Assembly: GCF_000367365.1 (NCBI RefSeq)
Contig: NZ_BARF01000028.1
Coordinates: forward strand, 62,001-126,000
Reading direction: 5' to 3'
Source of the DNA: Streptomyces prunicolor NBRC 13075
GTDB lineage: Bacteria > Actinomycetota > Actinomycetes > Streptomycetales > Streptomycetaceae
Length of the DNA stretch: 64,000 bases
Every line of letters begins with the position of its first letter. Position 1 is the first letter of the stretch. This document shows, piece by piece, positions 49,625-56,816 of the stretch. The position numbers and the translations under genes are program-made. The notes beneath the pieces were generated by a model that saw only the letters and a program-made list of their open reading frames with translations, did not search any database and was not told where the DNA came from.

Positions 49625-50952
49625 AGCGCGCAGCCGGCGTCGGAGCGACCGCCACCCTCCTGCTCGCGGCCCTCACCTCCTGCGGCACCACCGACAAGGC
49701 GCCCTCGATCACCGCGCCCGAGGTCTTCTACCTGCGCCCTGTCGGCGACAAGTCCGGCCCGCACGACAAGGGCCCGTTCCACTTCTCCGCCGACGACGGC
49801 AAGGCGCACGTCGGTGTCAGGGGATCCGCCGATCACACCCTCACCGTGGACGTGCTGCCCGGTGCGAAGAGCGCGGTCGTGCTGCGCAAGGGCGGCAACT
49901 GCACGGGCAGCCCCACACATATGACGTGTGAGGTGCGCTCCGACTACGACAGCCGGTCGGACGGCGGTGTCTCTCTGGTCGCGGCCAAGGGCAGCAAGCC
50001 GGGGGACACCGGTGTGGTCCGGTACACGTACGCGGACCGGAGCGGCAAGAAGGTCACCGCGCGGACGAAGGCCGTCGTAGGCGAGCCGGTGGTCGAGGTG
50101 CTGACAACGAAGTCACTCGGCGGAGTTCGTCCGGGGGCCGAGCTGAGTCGGCCGATCGTCGTCCGGAACACCGGCGAGGTGCCGGTCAGGGGACTGGGGC
50201 TCAAAATCGGCGTCGAACAGCTGGAGTTCGAGGAGCAGTACGCCAACTGCCGTTATCCGAGCTTCTACAAGGGCCACATCGCGGTCTGCGAGTTCCCGGA
50301 TCTCCGCATCGCGCCCGGACAGACCGTGACCATCCAGCCCGCACTCCGGCTCCGCGCGCCCAAGACGAAGCTGTACGCCTCCTTCAACAGCGAGGCCCGG
50401 GCGCTGGACATGGGACCGGGAAACGGGGGTGCCATGGCCGGTGGGGACCACGGCGACGGTCCGGCCCTCCGTCCTGAAGCCACCGCCGCCAAGAAGGGCA
50501 CCTACGCCCAGGGCGGCGGCTGGACGAACGTCGTGCTCGACACCCACGCCGACTACTCCGTCTCCGACGTGAACCTGTACGGCAAACCCGGCACCAAGCG
50601 GACCTTCAAGCTCACCGTCCGCAACAACGGCCCCGCCGACGCCGGTTACGCCGTGAAGCTGGTGTTCAGCCCGCCGCTCGGCATGACCATGGTGAAGCAG
50701 CCCATGAGCGAGTACGACGACGGCGTCTACGAGCCCACCTGCGAGAACGGCGCCTTCGTTTACACCTGTGACATCGACGCCCTGAAGCCCGGCAAGACCC
50801 AGACCTTCACGTTCACGATGCGCCTCGGCGAGCCGGGCGAAGGCACCCTGACCCTCCAGAACCGCGGCCCGACCGAGGAGGGGAGCGACCGCGACCGCGA
50901 CCCGTACCCGGCCAACGACAAGGCGGTCATCACGGTCCACCCCGACCGTTGA
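49621..50952 (+). CDS. Secreted lipoprotein with adhesin-like repeats
   Basis: 443 residues from TTG 49621 (overlapping the DUF397 stop, TTGA). The N-terminus KRAAGVGATATLLLAALTSC ends in a lipobox (Cys about 21). Two beta-sandwich regions resemble DUF11/CARDB-like domains (residues about 175-275 and 330-440: GAELSRPIVVRNTGEVPVRGL and TFKLTVRNNGPADAGYAVKL), each with cysteine pairs (ANCRYPSFY..VCEF and PTCENGAFVYTCD). Probably a cell-wall-associated binding or structural protein. The start choice rests on the signal peptide. Confidence 0.75.
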   Translation: MKRAAGVGATATLLLAALTSCGTTDKAPSITAPEVFYLRPVGDKSGPHDKGPFHFSADDGKAHVGVRGSADHTLTVDVLPGAKSAVVLRKGGNCTGSPTHMTCEVRSDYDSRSDGGVSLVAAKGSKPGDTGVVRYTYADRSGKKVTARTKAVVGEPVVEVLTTKSLGGVRPGAELSRPIVVRNTGEVPVRGLGLKIGVEQLEFEEQYANCRYPSFYKGHIAVCEFPDLRIAPGQTVTIQPALRLRAPKTKLYASFNSEARALDMGPGNGGAMAGGDHGDGPALRPEATAAKKGTYAQGGGWTNVVLDTHADYSVSDVNLYGKPGTKRTFKLTVRNNGPADAGYAVKLVFSPPLGMTMVKQPMSEYDDGVYEPTCENGAFVYTCDIDALKPGKTQTFTFTMRLGEPGEGTLTLQNRGPTEEGSDRDRDPYPANDKAVITVHPDR

Positions 50953-51025
50953 ACTGCTCGACCGAACGCCACGTACCACTCGCTGAGGGTGGCGTAGGAG
51001 GAAGGGCCGAGCGATTTCAGTTTCA

Positions 51026-52231
51026 GTGGATGTGAGAGCGAGCGGCGCAACCGTGCGCCGGCAGGTGTTGGGGCTGGACGGGCTCCGCGGCCTGGCGGCG
51101 CTGTACGTGGTGCTGTTCCACTGCTGGCTCTACACCTTCCCGGGCTATCCCGACAGTTCGGCGCCTCGGTGGCTGGACGTGCTGATGTTCGGCCGGATCG
51201 CGGTCGTCTTCTTCCTGGTCCTGTCCGGTTTCTCGCTCGCGCTCTCCCCGGCCCGGCACGGCTGGCGGCCGGGCGGTGTCGCAGAGTTCCTGCGCCGACG
51301 AGCCTGGCGTATCCTCCCGCCGTACTGGGCGGCCTTGGCCATCAGCCTCGTCGTCTCCCTGTACGTGGTGCCGGCTTCGCACTACGGCCCACCTGACGGT
51401 TCGTCACTTCTCGTCTACGGCCTGGTCCTTCAGGATGTGTTCTTCGCCCCGACCCCGAACGGAGCGTTCTGGTCGATCGGGGTGGAGGCCGAGCTGTATC
51501 TCCTCTTCCCCCTGATCCTCCTCGTCCGGCGGCGGTTCGGCGCGGCGGCCGTCGTCGCGTGCGTGACGCTCCCGGTGATCGTCCGCGGGCTCATGGCCGC
51601 CGACGCGAACCCGGTCGAGGGCGACAACTGGCTCGCCCCGCATCTCGCCCCCGTCTTCGTCGCCGGTGTGATCGGCGCGGGGGTCGTGGTCGCGTCGCAG
51701 CGGGTTCAGCGGCTGCCCTGGGGATGGTTCGCCGCGGCGGCCGCCCTGCCCGTGCTCGCACTCGGCCTCATCAAGGGGTCCGTGTGGACGGTGCACCACT
51801 ACTTCTGGGTGGATCTCGCCATCGCTCCCTCAATGGCCCTGCTGCTGGCCTCGGTTGCCACCGGCCGACCCGCCCTGCTCGTACGGCTGCTGAACGCGCG
51901 GCCCATGCGGAAGCTCGGCGATTTCTCCTACAGCCTCTACCTGATCCACCTTCCGGTCGTCCTGGTCGTCATCCGCCGCGTGGCCCCGCATTTCGTGTCG
52001 CCGGGTATGCCCACGTTCTGCTTCACGCTCCTCCTGGGCCTGCCCATCTCGGTGCTCGGCGCCTGGCTGTTCTCCCAGCTCTTCGAACTGCCCTTCAAGC
52101 GGAACCGGTCCTGGAAGTCCCTGATGGTTCAATCCCGCCCCAGCACCACCGTCCCCGAAGAGCAGAACCAGCCGCCCGTCCCGGAGGCGACTCCGAGTCG
52201 CGGCAAGTCGCCGTCCGCGCCCGTCACTTGA
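51026..52231 (+). CDS. Acyltransferase-3 (OafA/YrhL-like) integral membrane protein
   Basis: 401 residues with ten or so membrane helices and the family motif LGLDGLRGLAALYVVLFH (RxxxH-type, about residues 12-29), plus the C-terminal FSYSLYLIHLPVVLV and RRAWRILPPYWAALAIS. It O-acylates a cell-surface polysaccharide or lipid. GTG 51026. The last 103 nt overlap the convergent thiolase gene; only the hydrophilic tail lies in the overlap. Confidence 0.87.
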   Translation: MDVRASGATVRRQVLGLDGLRGLAALYVVLFHCWLYTFPGYPDSSAPRWLDVLMFGRIAVVFFLVLSGFSLALSPARHGWRPGGVAEFLRRRAWRILPPYWAALAISLVVSLYVVPASHYGPPDGSSLLVYGLVLQDVFFAPTPNGAFWSIGVEAELYLLFPLILLVRRRFGAAAVVACVTLPVIVRGLMAADANPVEGDNWLAPHLAPVFVAGVIGAGVVVASQRVQRLPWGWFAAAAALPVLALGLIKGSVWTVHHYFWVDLAIAPSMALLLASVATGRPALLVRLLNARPMRKLGDFSYSLYLIHLPVVLVVIRRVAPHFVSPGMPTFCFTLLLGLPISVLGAWLFSQLFELPFKRNRSWKSLMVQSRPSTTVPEEQNQPPVPEATPSRGKSPSAPVT

Positions 52232-53301
52232 CGAGCCCCGGCCTCCCCCCGCAACTGCCGCACCGCCTCCACCAGCAGGAACAGCCCCCGCATCCCGGGG
52301 TGTTGGGCCGACAGCCCGCCCCCGTCCGTGTTCACCGGCAACTCCCCGCCGGTCACCCGCAACCGCCCCTTCTCCACAAAGGCACCCCCCTCACCCTTCG
52401 CACAGAAACCCAGATCCTCCAGCGTCACCAACGTCATGTACGTGAACGCGTCGTAGATCTCCGCGAAGTCGATCTCCTCGGGCCCAACTCCCGCCCGCTC
52501 GAAGGCCAGCCGCCCGCTCACCGCCGCCGGTGACACCGTGAAGTCGGGCCACTCGGACATCGCCGCGTGCGAGACGTGCTCCCCGGTCCCGAGCACCCAC
52601 ACCGGCGCCGTACGGCAGTCCCGTACGTACTCCTCGGCGGCCAGCAGGATCGCCGCGCCGCCGTCGGACCGTATGCAGCAGTGCAGTTTGGTGAACGGGT
52701 CGGCGATCATCGGGCCGGAGAGCACGTCGTCCACGGTGATCGGGTCGCGGAACATCGCCTCGGGGTTCAGGGCCGCGTTCGCCCGGGCCTGTACCGCCAC
52801 CTCCGCCAACTGCTCGATCGTCGTGCCGAATTCGAGCATGTGGCGGCGCGCGGCCATCGCGTACTTCGCGATCAGCGTGTGGCCGTAGGGGACTTCGAAC
52901 TGGAGCGGGCCCCGCGCGCCGAAGGAGAGGTTCCCGGTGCGGCGGCCCGCCTTGATGTCGGCTCGGGCCGTCGAGCCGTAGACGAGCAGGACGGCGTTCG
53001 CGTGGCCCGCCGCTATCGCGTCCGTCGCGTGGGCCGCCATGACCTCCCAGGTCGAGCCGCCCACCGCCGTCGAGTCGACCCAAGTGGGGCGCAGGCCAAG
53101 GTATTCGGCCACCTCGACCGGTGGCAGTGTGCCCAGGCCCGCCGACGCGAAGCCGTCCACCACCTCCCGGCCCAGGCCCGCGTCCGCCAGTGCGCGGCGG
53201 GCCGCCTGGGCGTGCAGGGCGTAGGGGGTCGTGTCGTCCACGCGTCCGCAGTCGGACAGGGCGACGCCCACCACGGCGACCTTGCGGCTCCCCGGTGTCA
53301 T
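52129..53301 (-). CDS. Thiolase-like (lipid-transfer/SCP2-type) protein
   Basis: 390 residues of the thiolase fold: VAVVGVALSDCG, GSTWEVMAAHATDAIAAGHA (active-site region) and the C-terminal FAEIYDAFTYMTLVTLEDLGFCAKGEGGAFV, GELPVNTDGGGLS and GGWFCSSGTVVLGRD. Such proteins (Ltp, SCP-x thiolase) cleave C-C bonds in steroid side-chain CoA esters, often with a DUF35 partner (candidate at 46528). Start 53301. Divergent from the acyl-CoA dehydrogenase across a catabolic operator. Confidence 0.87.
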   Translation of the reverse strand: MTPGSRKVAVVGVALSDCGRVDDTTPYALHAQAARRALADAGLGREVVDGFASAGLGTLPPVEVAEYLGLRPTWVDSTAVGGSTWEVMAAHATDAIAAGHANAVLLVYGSTARADIKAGRRTGNLSFGARGPLQFEVPYGHTLIAKYAMAARRHMLEFGTTIEQLAEVAVQARANAALNPEAMFRDPITVDDVLSGPMIADPFTKLHCCIRSDGGAAILLAAEEYVRDCRTAPVWVLGTGEHVSHAAMSEWPDFTVSPAAVSGRLAFERAGVGPEEIDFAEIYDAFTYMTLVTLEDLGFCAKGEGGAFVEKGRLRVTGGELPVNTDGGGLSAQHPGMRGLFLLVEAVRQLRGEAGARQVTGADGDLPRLGVASGTGGWFCSSGTVVLGRD

Positions 53302-53345
53302 GAGGCGCCTCCTCCCTCTGTGCATATCGTGCCCGGACTCCTAAT

Positions 53346-53360
53346 ATGACGGACCGTCAG
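53346..53360. promoter_or_regulatory. Catabolic-regulon operator, site F
   Basis: ATGACGGACCGTCAG; 13 of 15 positions form the palindrome. It is centred between the thiolase-like and acyl-CoA dehydrogenase genes, 17 nt before the latter's start. Confidence 0.8.
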
Positions 53361-53377
53361 ATCTGGAGGGAAGTGCC

Positions 53378-54568
53378 ATGGACGCCAGCTTCACCGCCGA
53401 GCAGGACGAGATCCGCCGTACCCTCCGCGAACTGCTCCAAAAGCGGTGCGGTTCCCCGGAGTTGCGCGCCGCCGTCGACACCCCCGCCGGACACGACCCG
53501 GCCCTCTGGACCGCCCTCGCCCAGCAACTCGGCCTGCCCGGACTCGCCCTCCCCGAGGCCTACGGCGGCGTCGGCTGCTCGGCGACCGAACTCGCCCTCG
53601 CGGCAGAGGAGACGGGCCGTTTCCTGGCCCCCTCTCCTCTTCTCGCCACCGCCGTGCTCGCCGCGCCTCTCGTCCTCGCCCTCGGCACCGAGACCCAACG
53701 CGCCCGGCTGCTTCCCCGTATCGCCGCCGGTTCCCTGACCGCCGCCCTCGCCGCACCCGGCACCGCCCTCACCACCGCCCTCACCCTCACCGGCCCCAAC
53801 GGCGGGGAATGGGCGGGGGGCGGGCGCGCGGGCGGGGTGCAGGCCAGGCAAGTCGGAGACTCTGGTTGGCGGTTGTACGGGCAGGTCGCGCAGGTGCTCG
53901 ACGGGCACAGTGCGGAGTTGCTGCTCGTCGCCGCCCACACCGGGGGCTTCGCCCGGTCGAGGACTCTGCTGTTCCTGGTGGCGGGGGACGCGGATGGGCT
54001 CGTACGTGTACGGCAGACCTCCCTCGACGCGACCCGGCCGCAAGCTCGGCTCGAACTGCGGGATGTAGAAGGGGAGTTGCTCGGCACGGACGACAGTCCG
54101 CATGTCCTACGGGAACTGTCCGCCACCGGCGACACCGTCGCCGCCGTACTCGCCGCCGAAGCCGTCGGGGCCGCCGACCGGGCCTTGGAGCGGACCGTTC
54201 AATACGTCAAGCAGCGGGAGCAGTTCGGGCGGGCCATCGGGTCGTTCCAGGCGGTGAAGCACCGGTTGGCCGATGTGTATGTGCAGGTGCAGGCGGCCAA
54301 GTCGGCGGCCTACTACGCCGCTTGGGCGATCGGTAGCGGGGAGCGGCTCGGTGGGCTCGCCCTCGCGCAGGCGCTGGAGGCTCTGAGGACCGCCGCCGGT
54401 GAAGGTATCCAGCTGCACGGCGGGATCGGGTTCACCTGGGAGCACGACGCCCATCTCTACTTCAAGCGCGCCGCCGGGGACGAGTTGCTGTTCGGGCCGG
54501 TGCATCGGCTGCGGGCGTACGCCGCCGAGGGTGCGCACCTCTTCGAGAGTCGCGAGGTGACGGTGTGA
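53378..54568 (+). CDS. Acyl-CoA dehydrogenase (partner-type)
   Basis: 396 residues; the C-terminal features are KQREQFGRAIGSFQAVKHRLADVY (about 277-300) and IQLHGGIGFTWEHDAHLYFKRA, those of the short-partner ACAD type, as at 24657. The classical FAD loop with WCxGxSEPxAGSD is absent; the central part (PNGGEWAGGGRAGG) is irregular. It may pair with the enzyme at 28965 or another one outside the window. Coupled to the next gene by GTGA. Confidence 0.87.
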   Translation: MDASFTAEQDEIRRTLRELLQKRCGSPELRAAVDTPAGHDPALWTALAQQLGLPGLALPEAYGGVGCSATELALAAEETGRFLAPSPLLATAVLAAPLVLALGTETQRARLLPRIAAGSLTAALAAPGTALTTALTLTGPNGGEWAGGGRAGGVQARQVGDSGWRLYGQVAQVLDGHSAELLLVAAHTGGFARSRTLLFLVAGDADGLVRVRQTSLDATRPQARLELRDVEGELLGTDDSPHVLRELSATGDTVAAVLAAEAVGAADRALERTVQYVKQREQFGRAIGSFQAVKHRLADVYVQVQAAKSAAYYAAWAIGSGERLGGLALAQALEALRTAAGEGIQLHGGIGFTWEHDAHLYFKRAAGDELLFGPVHRLRAYAAEGAHLFESREVTV

Positions 54569-55029
54569 TCGGTGTGCGTGCGGTGCAGAAGGTGTCGTCG
54601 ACCCGGGCGTTCGCGCGTATCGCCCCGCATGTCATCCCCGCCATGGACCGGGCCGTGCACCGGCTCACGCGCGGGAAGGTGCTGCTCAGCGCCCAGATGC
54701 TGCCGGGGGTGATCCTGACCTCGACCGGGGCGCGGAGCGGGCAGCTACGTCACAGTCCGCTCGCCTGTATGCCGGTGGAGGGCGGGTGGATTCTCGTCGG
54801 GTCCAACTTCGGGCGTACCGGTAACCCCGCCTGGACGCACAACCTCCTCGTCCATCCCGATGCCGAGATCAGCTGGAAGGGTGAGCAAATCCCGGTCACC
54901 GCACGGCTGTTGGCGGGCGAGGAGCGGGCCGAGGTGTGGAAGGCGGCGCTGGCGTTCTGGCCGCCGTACGCCACGTATCAGGCGCGGGTGGACCGAGAGA
55001 TCCGGCTGTTCCGGGTCGTGCGGCGCTGA
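54565..55029 (+). CDS. Deazaflavin (F420)-dependent nitroreductase-family protein
   Basis: 154 residues of the DDN/split-barrel family: LTSTGARSGQLRHSPLACMPVEGGWILVGSNFGRTGNPAWTHNLLVHPDAE, read in pieces, is the F420-binding core. Members reduce unsaturated rings or quinones. The position, coupled to an ACAD under operator F, suggests a ring-reduction step. Start GTG 54565 overlaps the preceding stop. Confidence 0.87.
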   Translation: MIGVRAVQKVSSTRAFARIAPHVIPAMDRAVHRLTRGKVLLSAQMLPGVILTSTGARSGQLRHSPLACMPVEGGWILVGSNFGRTGNPAWTHNLLVHPDAEISWKGEQIPVTARLLAGEERAEVWKAALAFWPPYATYQARVDREIRLFRVVRR

Positions 55030-55132
55030 ACTCGTCGTGGATGCAGGGCAGGCGGTGATCCACCGGAGTGAACCACCGCCCACGAGACAGGACTTGGGAC
55101 CTGAGAAGTCAGAGCCTGAGGAAGAACCGCTC

Positions 55133-55780
55133 CTACTTCGTCGGCTTCTTGCCGGTCACGCCCAGGTGGACCAACAGCGCCAGGTTCGGCTTGAGTTCAG
55201 CCTGCTTGACGCCCCACGTCTGGAAACCCTTCTGGTGCGAGGCGACGGCCGCGAGCATCGCGACCAGTGAACCGGCGACCGCCGCCGGGTTCACGTCCTT
55301 GTCGACCCTGCCCTTGGCCTGCAACTCGGCGACCGCGTCCGAGAGGGAGTTGTTCACGGAGTTCAGGATTTTCATCCGGAGCTTGTAGAACCGTTTGTCC
55401 CCCTCGGCGGCACCGAGATCGACGACCCTGAGGATCGCGTCGTTCCTGCGCCAGAACTCCAGGAAACCGTCCACGAGTTCCTGGGAGGTCTGCCAACCCG
55501 CCTTGCCGACCCATGACCGGCCGGCCAGCAGATCGGTCAACTGACCGCCCTCCGTGGCCATTTGCTCGGCAATTTCCAGGACGGCGCCTTCGACGTCCGG
55601 GAAGTACTGGTAGAAGGTCGCGGGTGAAGTCCCCGCCTTCCGGGCGACATCGATGACTTTGACGTCCCGGTAAGGGGAAGAGCTGAGCATCTCGCTTAGG
55701 CAGTCGAGCAGCTTCTGCCGGGTCGCCTGCCCACGCCGGCCGGCCACGCGGCCGTCGACGGTACGCACTTGTCCTGTCAT
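55133..55780 (-). CDS. TetR-family transcriptional regulator
   Basis: 215 residues: TetR HTH at about 22-65 (RQKLLDCLSEMLSSSPYRDVKVIDVARKAGTSPATFYQYFPDVEGAVLEI, read in pieces), followed by the all-helical ligand domain (ELVDGFLEFWRRNDAILRVVDLGAAEGDKRFYKLRM). It is the only TetR gene among the catabolic loci and has a degenerate form of the regulon operator over its own start, so it is a candidate repressor of the nine operators. ATG 55780. Proof needs binding data. Confidence 0.88.
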   Translation of the reverse strand: MTGQVRTVDGRVAGRRGQATRQKLLDCLSEMLSSSPYRDVKVIDVARKAGTSPATFYQYFPDVEGAVLEIAEQMATEGGQLTDLLAGRSWVGKAGWQTSQELVDGFLEFWRRNDAILRVVDLGAAEGDKRFYKLRMKILNSVNNSLSDAVAELQAKGRVDKDVNPAAVAGSLVAMLAAVASHQKGFQTWGVKQAELKPNLALLVHLGVTGKKPTK

Positions 55781-55788
55781 GCCGTCAG
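55774..55788. promoter_or_regulatory. Degenerate catabolic operator over the TetR start codon
   Basis: CTGTCATGCCGTCAG: the CCGTCAG arm is intact and the other arm has one mismatch in CTGAC. It overlaps the TetR ATG and could mediate autorepression. Confidence 0.4.
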
Positions 55789-55902
55789 CTTACCGAGGGG
55801 TGATCGGAGCGCGATTCGGCCGACTGCAAATGGGGTGCACGGGGGTCCGGAGGGTGGTGTGCCTGGTCTGCGGGGTGCGTGCGACGCCGTTACTTTGACG
55901 GT

Positions 55903-56637
55903 ATGGCCGAAAACAGGGCATCCGCTGAGGAAAACACCTACGGAGAGGGCGTCCCCTGCTGGGTGGACGCGCAGCTTCCGGACCTGGCGGCGGGCAGGCG
56001 CTTCTACGGTGAGCTCTTCGGGTGGACCTTCGAGGAGGCGTATGGCGGCTCCGTATGGGCCCGCAAGGACGGTGAGGCCGTCGCGGGGCTCGCCCACAAG
56101 GCGGACGGGCGGATGCCGACCGTGTGGACGGTGTACTTCGCGACGCCGGACGTGGTGCGGCTGAGCGGGCGCATCCGGGAGGCCGGTGGGCAGGTGGTGA
56201 TGGCGCCGGTGGCCTTGGGGGAGCTGGGTACCGCCGTCCTCGCCGCCGACCCGGAGGGGGCCGTCTTCGGGCTGTGGCAGGCCGCTCGGCATTCCGGTTT
56301 CGGCACCCGGCACAAGCCCGGCACCTTCGGCTGGGCCGAGCTGTACGCCCGCGACACGGAGACCGCGAACACTTTCTACGGCGGACTTTTCACAGACGCC
56401 TTGTTCGGACCGGATGCTGCCCCTGATTTCGGGCGGGCGCCCGTCTCCGACGTCTTCCCGGTCGAGATGCCGCCGCATTTCCTCGTGCACTTCCGGGTCG
56501 AGGACATCGAGCCTGTTCTGGGGGCCGTACAGCGGCTCGGCGGGCGGGTGCAGGTTCCGCTCTTCGAGACGTCGTACGGGAAAGTGGCGGTCGTCACGGA
56601 CAATCAAGGGGCGTCGTTCGCGCTGCTGCAACGCTGA
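55903..56637 (+). CDS. Double VOC-domain protein
   Basis: 244 residues with two glyoxalase-like units: GVPCWVDAQLPDLAAGRRFYGELFGWTFEE (first, about 14-120) and FGWAELYARDTETANTFYGGLF (second, about 135-244), each followed by a metal-ligand strand. Such tandem VOC proteins in Streptomyces have been linked to hydrolysis or resistance functions, but this one is not identified. ATG 55903. Confidence 0.85.
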   Translation: MAENRASAEENTYGEGVPCWVDAQLPDLAAGRRFYGELFGWTFEEAYGGSVWARKDGEAVAGLAHKADGRMPTVWTVYFATPDVVRLSGRIREAGGQVVMAPVALGELGTAVLAADPEGAVFGLWQAARHSGFGTRHKPGTFGWAELYARDTETANTFYGGLFTDALFGPDAAPDFGRAPVSDVFPVEMPPHFLVHFRVEDIEPVLGAVQRLGGRVQVPLFETSYGKVAVVTDNQGASFALLQR

Positions 56638-56816
56638 CACCTGGACGTTTGTCCGGAGATATGGCGAGACACCCCGATTAGTCGCCGGGTTCGCAACCTG
56701 TGGCCCGGCCAGGAAGAATCAGGGTGCGTGCCGCCATGGCGGTGCGGTGGTGAGACGCTGCACGGGGTCGCGTACTTATGTGGGTGGCGTGGCCCGTACG
56801 GGGAGGTGGCAGGCAA

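Noticed and set aside
56638..56816. Possible upstream extension of afsK to an ATG at 56778
   Set aside because: The GTG at 56817 places Thr168 at the known AfsK autophosphorylation position, and a GGGAGG ribosome-binding site lies at 56800-56806.
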